64,000 bases of DNA from Larix kaempferi (GCA_027924585.1 BSBM01000191.1:868001-932000), one strand, 5' to 3'; counted from the first letter of the stretch, positions 1 to 12,637 are shown. The notes: generated by a model from the letters alone, not told the origin. Numbers and translations: made by a program.

Positions 1-612
1 CCTTCTCCAAGTCCACCTCCACACAAATCCTAGCACAAGAGAATATTGGGGGTTTGGGTTTTGATCTATCAATATACTTTCCCAAAGTGTTACCAATCAC
101 CCTTAGATCATCATCCCCCCAACAGTGGAGCAACAAGTGGGGAAGATTTACCCATACTAGAACAACATTGGGAATGTACTTTTCCTGATCAAAGGAGGCA
201 TTCCACTGATTCATGTACATTCCCCTCGGCCCCATGAAATACGGTCCATTCCAGAAGATGAGATCTTTGTCCTCAAATTCAAATAGAAAAACATAGAATC
301 CCTTTCCACAAAAATTCTAAATAACTTTTCTCTTGATTAAAGGCCTCCAGTTTTTGTTTAACCAAATTTCAATGGCTCTTGGAGATGGACACATGTTCGT
401 GAAGTGGTCGATTAATCCTTTCTCAAAGAGAGATACGACATTGCTTTTAGCAGCAACCGAAGAGAGGGATAATTTAGGGGCTGCAACCAGCTTAACAAAT
501 CATAAGCAACATCATGCTTGGATCCCGCAACAATATCAACCGAGATTGCACGCTTATAACAATACTCAATAGAAGCGACCCCATCCGGAGAGAAGGCCGA
601 GGTGTCCGCCAT
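1..612 (-). pseudogene. LINE ORF1-like relic (DUF4283 / CCHC type), runs off the left edge
   Basis: Read on the minus strand, about 300-1 encodes a stretch like the N-terminal domain of plant L1-type ORF1 proteins (RNA-binding DUF4283 family followed by a CCHC finger). Visible blocks are FYVFLFEFEDKDLIFWNGPY, then GPRGMYMNQWNASFDQEKYI, VWVNLPHLLLHCW, IGNTLGKYIDRSKPKPP and SCARICVEVDLEK at the edge. The likely start is the ATG at 612-610 (MADTSAFSPDGV), but the frame must change near 485 to reach the conserved part, and a stop lies near 320, so it is broken. Just upstream on the minus strand are two CTAGGGTTT motifs, common in plant 5' leaders. The finger itself would lie outside the window. 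Family assignment is from remembered sequence patterns. Confidence 0.72.
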
Positions 613-1120
613 GAGAGCTTAGAACAAACCCTAGAACAAGCGCTGAGAAAACCCTAGCAGGACAATCGAGTCTATATGGTAATAAGGTTTACAAAAAAAC
701 CCACTTTAGACTTAAGATAAAAAAATATTAATAATTTTTTATTAATTTCCTAGGTTTAGATTAGGTAGTTATCCTCAATTTGCCTTCTTAGGCCACCACT
801 TGCCATCATTATTCACAGGGGCACACTTAGAATATTCTGGATAAGGTTTTGCTGCTTTTATGACTGTCCTGAATTAGCAAGAGCGCTTTCCCGCCTTACA
901 CAATTTTGTCCTGTTTTTTCTGCTTTTCAGTGGATAAGGGTAAAGCTAGACATGGCAACTTTCTTTTTTGGCCAACTCGCCCTCCATCTTTTTATTCTCT
1001 CCAAAATCCATGATCTCTTTCCTTTTTCTTCACTCATGAGATTCCAATACCGCTTTTTCCAATTCATGATCCTTTAGACTTATTTGGAAAGATATTTTGT
1101 CACCTAGGTTTTTTTTTTAG
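613..1120. other. No gene seen; AT-rich
   Basis: No open frame of note. The first 50 bases hold the CTAGGGTTT-rich leader of the ORF1 relic on the minus strand; the rest is AT-rich sequence with T-runs. Confidence 0.5.
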
Positions 1121-1364
1121 ATTTTAGTAAGCCTACCTTTTGTGAGATTTTCAAACTTTCCTTCAAGGAATTCTATTTTCTCTCTTGAGATGTATTGTTT
1201 ATTGTATTTCATTAATGAATATTCTCATTATAGAATTGACATTAATTGTGTTCATTCTCACATATTTTTGCTTCAGTTTTTCTTCTCAATTATGATAATC
1301 TCTTAGCAATCTTTTAGTGAGGACTTCTTTGTTTCAAGATTCTTGGCTTGTAGAATTTATTACA
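1121..1364 (+). repeat. 3' part of an LTR (remnant)
   Basis: This T-rich stretch resembles the R-U5 part of a plant LTR and ends in ACA directly before a primer-binding-like site. The left end of the LTR cannot be fixed, and no partner LTR was found in the window. Confidence 0.4.
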
Positions 1365-1377
1365 TGGTATTAGAACC
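1365..1377 (+). promoter_or_regulatory. Primer-binding site, initiator tRNA-Met type
   Basis: The bases tggtattagaacc match the usual plant retroelement primer site TGGTATCAGAGCC with two transitions. It follows directly on an LTR-like ACA end, as expected for the 5' side of an LTR element on the plus strand. Confidence 0.5.
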
Positions 1378-1379
1378 AT

Positions 1380-1890
1380 AGAATTCTAATACTAATCTGG
1401 ATGAAGTCTTAGTACAAGCTATGCATCTTGAAGCTAGCAAGGGTAACTATGGTAGGAGGATTTCTTTCGAGAGCCACGATCGAAGAAGGAAACTACAACA
1501 AGGAAATATAATCCTACATGTTGTCATTACAACAAGAAGGGGCGTGAAGAGGACGAGTGTTGGAAACTACATCCTGATTTTCTACTAGAGAAGTTCAGGA
1601 ACAAGGGAAAGTAGAAGACTACTGCGAGGATTACTGCTTTGGGTATCAGAGGTATATCTTCTACTAGCACAAGTTCTTCTATTCAATATTCTGAGTTGAA
1701 AAGTGATATTGATAATAAAAGACAAAGAGATCAAGGTGTACCATATTCATCTCCAGGTTGTGGCCCTGAGCTTCATCATGAATTGGTAAAACCATCTGGT
1801 CAAATTGGTCAAAAGATGAAAAGCGCTGTTGATTCATTTCCTTTAGCACTAATGTATGTTGTCCTATTCCTAGCTGTCTGTTTCTGATTA
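1380..1890 (+). pseudogene. Truncated gag remnant with decayed zinc knuckle
   Basis: About 150 bases after the primer site, codons 1519-1560 read CCHYNKKGREEDECW, followed by KLHPDF. This looks like a retroelement zinc knuckle (C-x2-C-x4-H-x4-C) in which the second Cys has become Tyr and the His has become Arg. The gag N-terminal region that should lie between primer site and knuckle is missing. After a TAG, an open frame from 1639 to 1887 continues (82 codons, Ser/Thr-rich start, hydrophobic end), which I do not recognise. It is probably a deleted LTR element, not a gene. Confidence 0.4.
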
Positions 1891-2279
1891 ATTGGCATGC
1901 CCTCAAATGCAAGATATTGTAGAGATAAGGGAATGAACATTGATGTCAGCAGTATGATTGCAGTTGTTATCATGTTTGGACAATTTGTTGTGATGTACTA
2001 TGTGTTCATGATTCAGACAAGATGGGTAGACTCAGGCCAAATGGGCAAGCGATGCCCTCACTTAGTTGATGTATAAAATTTTTTGGAGGTCCAAAAGATT
2101 CCCAGTGGGGAGGATTGATCCAGGAGGATCTATGAACACTGAAAAACCAAAGTGCTCAATTGCCAAAAATAATAGCACCATTGCGTAGAGCTCTACAAGC
2201 TTGATTTCCAATAGCGCGAGAATCACCTCAAACAGACGTTAGATGAAAAAGATATCGTGTAAGTTTTTGAGAAACAGGA
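1891..2279. other. No gene seen
   Basis: Only short frames. No recognisable motif or repeat. Confidence 0.4.
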
Positions 2280-2690
2280 AAAAAACGTTGCAAGGGGTGC
2301 CACGTGGCATACCCACAGGGTGCCGCAGGTCCCCACAGTATAGGTGATGACGTCAACATGTGACACATGGAAGCACCAGAGGGTGCCGCGTGTCATCCAT
2401 ATTTGTCCTTTTCGCGGGTCCAAATGGACCAATAAAAAAGTGCCACGTCGTAGGATGATGGGGCACTATTGACATGGCAAATGGTGTGGAACTGTTGATG
2501 TGGTAGGGTGACATGGCACTATTGATATGGCAGATGATGTAGTACTACTAACATGGAAGGTGACGTGGCAGATGTCGTAGCGGATGATGTGGCACTGCTG
2601 ACATGGAATTTGGATGATGTGGACCAATCACATGGTGCCACATGGCACCTCCACATGGCCTCCTTGATATGTGTGCAAGTGGATACAGTT
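2280..2690. repeat. Degenerate short tandem repeats rich in gtggcac / gacatgg
   Basis: The stretch contains many imperfect copies of words such as gatgatgtggcact, ctgacatgg and gtgccacgtgg, including partly palindromic ccacgtgg cores. Spacing is irregular (roughly 25-50 bases), so it is a decayed minisatellite rather than a clean array. It lies just upstream of the 265-bp duplication. Confidence 0.55.
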
Positions 2691-2734
2691 ATCAAACTCC
2701 GCCAAATATAGCGGAACCACCAAATTTGGCCTCC

Positions 2735-3260
2735 ACCAAAACCTCTGTAACTCCTCCTTCAATTATATAAACCTTCTCTAGATTTAGATGATGACAACTG
2801 ACTGCCAACTTTAGTAGGACGTCTCCAAAACTTATGCCAACTTTACTAGCATGCCAACATTATTGACTTGGCACCCACAAATTTGGAAGGAAGGAGTTAG
2901 GCACTCAACATATAAGGGGGGTCGACCCAGCAGCAAGGGGAGGTAGATTGTAGAGCAAGCCACGTAGGCAATATGCCATTCAACATGAACTTTGAGTCCG
3001 CCAAAACCTCTGTAACTCCTCCTTCAGTTATATAAACCTCCTCTAGATTTAGATGACGAAAACTGATTGCCAACTTTAGGAGGATGTCTCCAAAACTTCC
3101 ACCAACTTTAGTAGGATGCCAACATTCCTGACTTGGCACCCAAAAATTTGGCAGGAAGGAGTTAGGCACTCAGCATATAAGGGGGTCGACTCAGCAACAA
3201 GGGGAGGTAGATTGTAGAGCAAGCCACATAGGCAGGATGCCATTGGCATGAAATTCGAGG
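2735..3260. repeat. 265-bp tandem duplication carrying a TATA-like motif
   Basis: The block starting at 2735 (aaaacctctgtaactcctcc at 2738) recurs at 3003, 265 bases later, and similarity runs to about 3250. Both copies hold a TATA-like attatataaacc/gttatataaacc followed by ctctagatttagatgatg/gacg, and a later ggcactca(a/g)catataaggggg. It resembles a duplicated promoter part of an LTR, but no LTR borders could be fixed. Confidence 0.7.
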
Positions 3261-6200
3261 CAGGTACATGAGGTTTGTATCCTGCACATAAATCAAGGTA
3301 GAGTTCCAATTTTGGGGCAAGGCTCCACATCTTGACACTGAGAGAAGGTTTGTCATTCCTGCTCGGAAAGATGTCGAGTTTATACTCAAATTTCATGAAA
3401 TTTAGCAAGGAATCCAAATTTGCATTCTGTTTCTGCATTTGAGCATCTAGTTAGAAATGAAGCTGTCAGATGTGTTCTTGATCTATGTGCCACGGGGAGG
3501 TCCTGACTTTCAACATAGAAAGGTATCAAGTTTATACCCAAATTTCACGGTTTTTCACAAGGAATCCAAATTTGTTGTCTGTTTCTACAATAGAGGTCCA
3601 GAATTGAAGGGGGTATTCAATGCACTTGTTGTAAGTCATTTATTATTATAATTTTTGGCAATTGAAGATTAATTGATCGGCCTATTTGGTTGAAGCAGAC
3701 CCAGAGACATATCCAGGGGGTCTGGTGAACTCTGTCATTAATTTTTGTGTGTGTTTATGGTTGCATTTTAATTGTATCATTATCTTCATGGTGAATGTTT
3801 CAAAAAGTACATTGAAAGCACAAGTTATAAGAGGCACCATTAAATGAACTTAGTTAAAGTAATGCATTCACATAACAAGAAGGTGCTCGTCATAATTAAT
3901 ATATTGGATAATTGGAAGAGTTTAATGTTTATAATGGTATAATGCATTATTAAGCCTCTTCCATATCACCAAAATACTCATAAGATAATGCTATACTCCA
4001 TCACAACTTAGAATGGTCAGTGTTAGCACTAAAATTTAGATGTCAAAAGTTTTGAGGTTCTGATGGAAACCTTCAATTCCAACAGGGAAATGGTTAAATT
4101 TTATAAAGTATGCGCGGTGGGATAAGACCTATTCCGACAATGAAACTTTTACAACATGTAATGAATTCACTTCAGATATTTTGGCTTTTGGTTGGATGCT
4201 TAACATCTTGATGCTTCATTAGCTTTAACTTTCATTTCTACCATATCTGCAACAAATCCAATGGGTTTTGCATATGTTCATGTCCTCCTTTATGTCAGTC
4301 TATCCTATACTCATTTGTTCATTTGAAAATTCCCAGTTGATCTTTGTATTGGTACCCAAGGTAAAGTATTGCAAGCTCATCTACATAACACAAGTCATAA
4401 GCCAAGCTCATCTACATAACACAAGGCGCCAAGCTACAAGCCACAAGGAGCATAGAATGTGCACAATGTGTCAATCTAGATGGAGGACACCTATCTATAT
4501 AAAGATGTTCAAGCTTCTTAATTTGTTGGAATATTACCCAATGTGGAAAAAGGGACGCCCACTCAAATGCCAATTGTACGAGAACACATAAGTATTGGGA
4601 GAAATCCTATCATGGAAATCCCACTACAGGGGAAACAACAGAACGTTCAGATATTAAAACATCAGAGTGCCAATGAAAGTAGTCGTTCACGACCTTCAAT
4701 GCATTCAGTGTTGGGAGATTCAACTTGTCACAAACAGAAGCACCCCATGCTACACAGGCGTTGTCCAAAGGTCATACCTGTTCATCATTTCATTAGTCGT
4801 TGCCATTGCAATTCAATTCCCTAGCGGTGGGCATGGTTTACATTTCCAAGATTGATTTTATGCAATGGAATGAAAATGGGAGCAATAGCCAATGGAAAGA
4901 AGCCAAGGCTCTTACAGGTGATAAGGAAAACCATGAATGTGGTAATCGTGGTTATAATGGTGGAAGGAAGCAGACATTAAGTGTCAGAGGAGCCAATCCA
5001 CTGCTTAACAATTGAAGCTTTTTTGGAAGTGCAGTCATTATGAATTTGTGCTCTAAGTATTTCAATGAGCTCAATGCCACACAACCCTCTTTTTTCTTCT
5101 CATTCGAGAGAAACTGTGGAGGAATATATCAAGGATGAGAGTCATGTAAAGTAGAGCACTGGTCTCAAATGTCAAAGGCTGGTGGATGAATGTGTATGCT
5201 ACCAATTCATCGTTGCAAATAAGTTTTTATTAGTGACGAGCTAATATGATATTTGAAAATTCTTTTTACATCTGCGGAGGATTAGGAAAGGATTTTTTGT
5301 GTGTGCATGTTATTCTTATAATGATGATGATGGGAAATTAATTTTGGAATTCTCTAACATAAATGAAGAAGAACTAAAGTTTTTGAAAGAAAATTCTTGA
5401 AGGCATAACAATTACAGGCCCATTGATAGCTCACATCTACATGTGGAAACAAGAACACATGAAGGATATTAAGATAGAATCAGACACTTTAGAAAAATAA
5501 GTCTGTCAAGAATTTTTATCCAGAAGATCATTCAACAACATATTCATATTCTAAATTTGAAGGATGAAGATTAGCACTCAGAGAGTCATTTCTAGCATTT
5601 CAAAGCATGAAGATAACAAATGCACAGGTGGCAGAGTATTTGCTAAAAATAAATAATTGATATCAGATTTCCAGATCAACACATCGAGCAACAGATCCAC
5701 ATTTCTAGGTCAGCACACTATGGTGCAGTCAAAAGAGTTTACCAAAGAAGAAGATCCATATTTCTTGCAAATTATCCGAGGCTTCTTTTATTTTTAGGTT
5801 TTTTGTTAGATTTTGGTTCCAAGAATCTTGTAATAGCTTGCAGAATTATTTCTGCTATTTAAGTTATGATTTTGGAATGTAATGGGTTCAGCCTAAGAGG
5901 CCGGGGGTTCTATTATGGGATAGAGAGGCGGACTTAAACTATTCTTTGTAAAGCTTAGACTGTATATTTATGTTTCAGATTATAAGATTCCAATGAATGC
6001 AAAAATCAAATTGTGCTTCCTTGTGTCTTCACCTCTGTTTCTATTTATTTGAATGAGACGAATTTTATATAGTATATATTGATGGTTAAGATTTCATAAT
6101 CTTGAAGTTGTAAAGGATTTATAGCTGATTGCTTGTATTTCTTAAAATCTCACTCAAATATTTTTATTATTAATTGGAAAGTGTTTATGGTTAATGAATA

Positions 6201-6740
6201 TTCAATCTTGTGGATTTATTCATCAAGTGGATGTGAGATTGAACGTGTGAGTTTCCCTCATTCCTCCCTCTTTCACTATTTTTGGACATTGTGTTCATTG
6301 GATTTCTTATCATGAATATGGTATATTATTCTGAGAGGCCATTGGTGAGTTGAGAGCCCAGATCCCAATCTACCTGATCCACCATTTACATAACCTTTCA
6401 ATCATATAATCAATACCTCTTTCAAGATGTGCTAGCCATGTACTTTTTGCAGTCGGAGTGCATCTTTTAGCACTAATAGGTAGGATGAATGAGGAATGTC
6501 CCCCTATGACTAAGGTCTTCGTCTCAACCTTGATGGTATGATTCTACACATGCGAACAGAGGTGTGTGAGAAACCGTTTGATTACTGGTCAATGAGGAAT
6601 ACCATTAGTAGATGCAAGGGAGACCACCATTGATGACAACGACCCCCAAGGTACCCAGTACAATCTAGCGAGTGTGAATAAAGGAGCTGATATCAAACAC
6701 TCTTAGGATTTTTCAATCAAGATTCAGTAAGGGAAACTCA
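3261..6740. other. No recognisable gene; short open frames and LTR-like non-coding DNA
   Basis: Plus-strand frames of 70-107 codons lie between 4268 and 5015 (one contains ECGNRGYNGGRKQ), but none shows a domain I know and they overlap one another. From about 5780 to 6330 the sequence has the look of a transcript end or LTR R-U5 (repeated polyadenylation-like AT tracts and a long T-rich stretch). No LTR borders, primer site or target duplication could be established. Confidence 0.4.
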
Positions 6741-7030
6741 CCGGTTAACGCAAGGAAACCTGCCACCGAGAATTGCAAGCTACACTCAAGAGAGAGTGAA
6801 GCATTCTCCATTTTGACTATAAGAGTAACTAGCTAAAGGAGTCATATAGATGGTACGACTCCTAGGAAAGTTATAACCCAACTTTGAACGCAAGGAAACC
6901 TGCCACTAAGGACTGCAAGTCCACTCAAGAGAGAGCGAATCATTCTCCATATTGACTAGAAAAGTAACCAACCCAAGGAGTAAATGACTCATATAGATGG
7001 TACGGTTCCTATGAAAGCTATAAACGAACT
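6741..7030. repeat. 140-bp tandem duplication
   Basis: caaggaaacctgccac starts at 6751 and again at 6891. The units share caagagagag, cattctccat, ttgacta, and tcatatagatggtacg, with small indels. Non-coding. Confidence 0.7.
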
Positions 7031-7174
7031 ATGAGATTAGGACTCAAACACATGCCATGTTCAAGGGTGACACAGTAGATCACTACCACTTCGTTATACA
7101 TATCAAAAAATGATTCCCTTACCCATTTTTTAATTTTTAGGTGTCTCCTTCATATTTTTATGAGTGTGAAAGAG

Positions 7175-7273
7175 AGATAAAATTATGCTTGATAATGTCT
7201 TTTTCGTGTAGGTTTTATGAGCCAAAAAAGATATAAAATGATGGTTGACAATGTCTTTTTTCGTGCAGGTTTT
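7175..7273. repeat. Left half of a tandem array split by element G3
   Basis: Two units of roughly 75 bp, each with gat(a/c)atgtctttt(t)tcgtg(t/c)aggtttt; the first unit then reads atgagccaaaaaaga. The array stops at 7273 where G3 begins and resumes at 55832 with attttatgagcccaaaaaag. This is independent evidence that the DNA between was inserted. Confidence 0.65.
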
Positions 7274-8381
7274 TCTTGGTTGTTTTGATTGTCTTTTCAA
7301 AACAACCAATTAACCATATACATTACTTTATTAATCCAGGGTTATTATCGTGCAAGGTATATGTAGGCTACAATTTCCTTCTCTAGCACTGCTTATTTTG
7401 TATGTTCACACAACTAAAAATGAAATCACTCAACAAGAAGTAATCACTCTTGCAAAAAGTAAACACTCTTGCTAGAAATGAAACACACTTGTACGAAATA
7501 AACACACTTGTATGAATGAAAGCAATCTATTCAGAGTAATAACAAAGGTTAATGATAATGGTAATGTAGTAACAACAGTCATAAACTAATAGATCAAACG
7601 TTAACAAATATAAAACTATTCTATTCTACGTAAATAATCAGAATTGCAGCACTTGTCCAGGGAAGTGGCCCATCCTCCCTTGAACAGGGTCGCCAAGAAT
7701 AAATCAAAGACTACATATTACCTCTTCACACAAAATCAACACAACTACTCTTTATTAATTATCTTTTTAGAAATGTTATAACATAATTACAATCTCAGCT
7801 TTGTCTCAATATTACTCTTGTCCAACTCCCATAAAAGGGAAGAACTGTCCTTCTTAAAGATCTCAGAGAAAATATTAGAAAATGAAATTTTACAACAGCC
7901 TTGAGAATATCCGATTCTCAAGCCGTTCCATTTGAATGACAAAAATAGATAGCAAGATGCATTTGGTTCAAAGCATTACAACTGTTTTACAACAAAATAA
8001 TCTATATTATCCCAAAGGATAAGATCACGGCATCTATGCCATAGAAAAGTTACTCGATCTTCCAGATGTATCCTTTTTGAGAAGAGTAGAAAGATATCCA
8101 TTGTGATTCACTTATAGAATTTTGTTGTACATGAATATCAACTATGGATTACATATGAATAATAATAGTTGGAATATACTGAAATATCAATGTCTAGAAC
8201 GTACATGAGTAGCAACAACCAAATTGTATATGGGTAACAACAATTAGAAGTTGTTGGAGTAGCACCAACCTGTGATCAAAGATACTACCAAAACACTTCA
8301 TAATCAGTTTAATTAGTTACTACACTCCTCAACATCTCCATTATTAATAGAAAAAAGACAACATATAAATAAAGCTATACC
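7274..8381 (-). repeat. G3 3' LTR, first part (interrupted by G1)
   Basis: Similar to 54571 onward through most of its length: both share taaccatatacattacttta, gcaaggtatatgtaggctac, and a small internal minisatellite (aaacactcttg/aaacacacttg words at about 7425-7515; longer in the other LTR). It breaks at 8381 where G1 is inserted and resumes at 18347. Confidence 0.8.
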
Positions 8382-9212
8382 TGTTGACACAAACCCAGTC
8401 GACAGGGGTTCCTCACTCTGTCGACATCCGAACCACCGCGATATCCTTGAGCACCGGCCCCGACAGGTTTTACCCTGTCCAGCAACACCCGCGGAGCAGA
8501 TGAAGTCTCACCTGAGATGTTCGAGGGAGAGCTGACGAAACCACGTTTCCGTCGAATGAAGAAGGACCATGTGTGTCTACTTATCAACTTAGCGCAACAT
8601 TATATAACAGATCTAATTATTCAGCTTATGCATTAAACAGAGTCACAACATCATTCAACAAATCTCATTGTTAACAAAACCATCAATGCACAAATAGATC
8701 TAACAGTATAACATCATTTAGAGCAAGGAAACATCGCATCATTCATAGATTCATGTCGCAGATACATTCATAACAGGAAAACAAAAATAGACACAGTGAT
8801 TCTGCTCAAAACCCCATCATGTCATATTAACCTTTGCAACAAACCACATATATAGAAATATAGTTCTTTTGTCGCATACCCATATTAGCAGAAAAAAACA
8901 ACTATAATTCTCTCTTATTATCGGTGCTCAATCGGTCTTCATATCGGTATAACAACAATTGCAATGCTACATCTATTTATAGGCTTGCGCCTTTACATTC
9001 ATGGTCCACTTAGGCAACTGCCTAACTACTTCTTAACAAACTCTACAAAAAGGATGACCTTAACCCACACAATGTGGTCCAAAATGACCCAAAAATACAT
9101 AAAATACTATTATTTCTGACTTGTGCGCGGTTCTCCTCCTTGCGCGACATCTTTGACCTTGCGTAGCATCCGCGATGCTGCGCAACGGACTCTTCCAAAC
9201 CGCCTGCCAACA
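8382..9212 (-). repeat. G1 3' LTR
   Basis: 831 bp, about 93% identical to 17511-18341. On the minus strand it reads TGTTGGCAGGCGG at its start. TATA-like tataaata is at about 8972-8980 (minus). Confidence 0.95.
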
Positions 9213-9222
9213 GGCCCCCAAC
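9213..9222 (-). other. G1 polypurine tract
   Basis: On the minus strand TTGGGGGCC directly precedes the 3' LTR, the usual place of the plus-strand priming tract. G2 has the same TTGGGGGCC at 37080-37088. Confidence 0.75.
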
Positions 9223-9251
9223 AAAATCTTGTGGCTCACCCTCGAGCCACG

Positions 9252-12118
9252 TCAGCTGGACATGGTGTACTCGTTGATCTTCAGCCTGAAGTCTTCGTAT
9301 TGCTGATCGATCTCCCTGACTTGCTCCTTGGCCGTCGTAGCAATCTCCTGACTCTTTGTCAAGTCCTGCGCTGATGGGTGCTCAAGTAGCTTATCAGCAA
9401 CTTTCCTCTGACCTTCCTGTACCGCCTCTAGCGCAGAAACTGCCTTGAGAGAAAATTGCGCTCCAATCTCTTGGAACTCATCCAATTGCGTACTGCGCTT
9501 TTTCTGACGCTCCTGTGCCTTTGCAACACGCTGCTATAACTCCTTTAGCGCCGCAGATTTGGTGACCTGAACAACCGATGGCAGCATTCTCATCGACGTC
9601 TTCAGTGTTTCCAACTGCCCTTCTGTGTCTTGCCGCAGCTTGGTCAACTGCTCTAATTGCTCATCCTAGACTACGCTGCCCCAAAATTGTGCAGTCTCTG
9701 CAGTGATTTTTGTCACTGCTTGCTCCAGCTCTCCCAGCTGGGTCGCCAACTCCTCCATGGCGCATTTCCTTTCTGCTACTTGCTCCTATGGTGTGCCTGG
9801 TTGTATCAGAGCTGTTAAGTCAGTAGTCGTTCTACAACTGGGCAATGACATCCCAAGTTACTATGCTCGCTCGCCCTGATCTAACCGCGCGGTGGGCTCC
9901 AGTACATACTGGCAGGCTTCAGAGACTGCCTCTTCCAACCACACGTTGCTGTCCCAGATGTTGGATTTCTCCACCGACAAGCGGTACTGCTCCTTTTTCA
10001 TCTCTTCAATTACGCGTGCATTCTCCACCATCATCTATTCTAGCTTGTTCTCCAACTCTTCTACCACTTCCCACATTGCTACCGCTTTCCCCTTTAATTC
10101 TTCTACCTCTTTTTGGGCCACTGCCGTTGCCTCTTGTGATTGCAAGAACTGCCGCTGATAATTAGCTCCCTATCTATCAACTCCTGATTGGCGACACTCA
10201 ACAAGTTCACCAACGTCTGCATGGATAGCCCATTGATGTCGATTGACACATTTTGCGCCTGCTGCAGGGAAGTATTAAGAGTCGCATTGTTGGTCTCAAT
10301 CATAGTCAGGGGAATTTGCACATTCCGAACCCACGTCCCAGTGTTGATTAAGCCAAAGTCCTGCACCGTCGACACCTTTGGTGCTTTCTTCAAAACAACA
10401 TCAATTAAAGAATCCAGTCGAGTTCTAATTACCTCACTGAAACCTTCTGCCGTCTGTTTCTTCATTTCGTCAGTTGCCGCAACCATGGCGTTTGCAACGG
10501 GCTCAATAAGTCGGTTCAGCTGCACTTCCATCCCTGTGGCTACGCCACTTGTCATACCCTGCTCATAACGCCGCTTCATTCTTCCCTCCTCAAACTGGCG
10601 CTTGGCTTCATCATCCGTGGGTGTCTGCGATGACTCTTGGTCTGAAAGTGGGTCCATAGCTTGTACTGGATCAACTGGTGCATACATGGGGGGGGACCCC
10701 TCTCGATTATTCTTCCAGACTAACCGGTTCTTGCCATTCTGCGGGCCAATCATTGACGATCGCATCCATCTCCTCATCAGACAATTTGTATGGTGTCGAC
10801 AACCACTGCTTCCCCGGATCACGCCGTGCTTGCACATGAATGTTGTGTGGGACAACCACAAATCGATCAATCCCTTTATATTTCGCTACGGCTGCCTGAG
10901 ACAACCGCGTAACCCGCTCAGCTGCCACCTGCAGTGCTTCCCAGTAGAACCAGAACTGCGCTGCGCAATCCTGCAGTCGCTCAGGTTCCTGCACCCACCA
11001 AAGGTTCGGGTAGCGTGATCCCTTACAAACCTGTATTGCGTCTACGTCCATCCCTTGATAGTCATCGGGCTCCATCCAAGCGATGAGAGTGATTAAAATC
11101 AACAACCAGCTGTATGCAAATGACCACTTTACCGCCTGGACTGCCACCGCATCCTCCATCAACTGGTTCAGCAAAAAGAGTGACCAGTTCATTTGTACCC
11201 CTTGCGCACACAACTCGGCACATGCAATGACCCCTGAATTGCCTTGGCTGGGTCGGCTATTCCTGACTATTTTAGTAGCCAAGATCTGTGGCCCGATGCG
11301 AACTGCTGGATCATTAATGCTGTTGAGGCAGTATGCCCGTCCGTCGCGCTGCAAATCACAGCGCGTCCGCAACCTCGCCGCGAGCTTCTTATCATTGTTT
11401 TTCCTTGAAAATACTGCGAGGGGTCTAGCCCATCCTTTTGCAACCCCATGATCTCGGAAATAAAGTCGACTGTGACAGTGACCGGTCTTTCCAACCATAA
11501 AATCCCGCCATGAAAACATGCCAAAAGTTGCTTAACACAGGCATTTTCCTCAGTCAACCACCCAAAATGCGGTATGTTGATCAAGCCCAATAGTCCTTCT
11601 TTGTCCAATCCGCACGCCCAATCGTATGGAATGCATGGCGTTGGGCCGCATCCAACTGCTTCTCTCAGCACAAAAGGTTTCACCATAACGTCCCTCATCT
11701 CCAACAGATCGTGGTCATCATATTTCATCTGCATCAACACATGCAAAATGTCTGATGTGCAGACCATCCCTTTTGTGATCACCGACATCCTGACTTGGTA
11801 TCTCTAGTTCTTGTTAAGCTTCTGGGGTTGCGCACCGGGTCCACAGGGAGGTGCATACCCAAGGATATCCGCAATGGATACCCTTGCTCAAGCCACAGAT
11901 TCCACAACGCCTGAGTTTGATGGACTCTCCTGTGTAGGTACCTCCTCCGACATTTGTGTAGATGATCGGGTCTGCCTCTTCTCTGGTGGCAGGGAGCTAG
12001 GCCGCTGCCCCCCCCTCTTCTTCTGCACCACTGATGGTGACCCGAACGACATACTAGTAACTAACTCTTCAATGGTAACAGGGATGACTGGTGATTCTAG
12101 TTCACTCGAGATCTCCAT
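9252..12118 (-). pseudogene. G1 accessory ORF downstream of pol (unknown protein, about 950 codons)
   Basis: Sense-strand frames cover almost the whole interval between integrase and the polypurine tract: a Ser/Pro/Glu-rich start (11888-12118), a globular part (11267-11788, continuing in another frame to 10707), a segment with KRQFEEGRMKRRYEQGM (10103-10650) and a Lys/Glu/Gln-rich, coiled-coil-like end (9252-9485) that stops 40 bases before the polypurine tract. Frameshifts near 11400, 10700 and in 9500-10100 break it. The block around 11540-11440 reads ILWLERPVTVTVDFISEIMG, a pattern I associate with accessory proteins of some large plant gypsy elements; function unknown. G2 retains only the last residues (YTMSS). 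It is not env-like: no signal peptide or clear membrane anchor is seen. Confidence 0.7.
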
Positions 12119-12279
12119 CGTGTTTGGTTCACTCTACATTCCGCACTGGTCCCCCGCAATGCTGAATTGTTGCTCAGCCTCACCCTACTGGACAACTCAC
12201 TCAACACAATGTAATTCCGCTCTGCAACCTTGCACAATTCAACTCAATACTACTCTGCTCAATTCACACCTTGCAAAAT

Positions 12280-12637
12280 GATGGCTTCCGACCAACATCG
12301 ACCCGTTCTTACAGCGCCAAATCGATCCCACTATCATCATGACCAAATCATGCCGATCATCATGACCAAATCATGCATTAACTGTCCAAATCCGCCACCG
12401 ATCTTGTCAATCTAACGATCAGATCCACCATAAATACGCATCCCTTCAATGAGCATCGGCATCTAACTACATTTAACTATCTGCATTTATTGCCGATTTG
12501 ACTATGTCACGGCATGGCTTCCCTAATTGCAATACATCCTCTCCTACTTGTGCATCCATTCCCTGCGGGTGCGCCATCCTACCACCTAGCATCCTGCATT
12601 TTTTTTTTGACTTGCGCAATGCCTTAAGCATCGCGCG
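12280..12637 (-). other. G1 spacer between integrase end and accessory ORF
   Basis: No conserved frame is seen on the minus strand. It includes a run of nine or more T at about 12600 and two tandem copies of catcatgaccaaatcatgc near 12334-12375. Confidence 0.45.

Noticed and set aside
3076-3438. Minus-strand frame of 120 codons over the 265-bp duplication
   Set aside because: Two overlapping frames exist because the DNA is duplicated; no domain.
9845-10568. Plus-strand open frames of 88-126 codons here, and 138, 122 and 156 codons at 10602-12281
   Set aside because: They run antisense to the G1 accessory ORF, have no domains, and reflect its GC-richer codon use.
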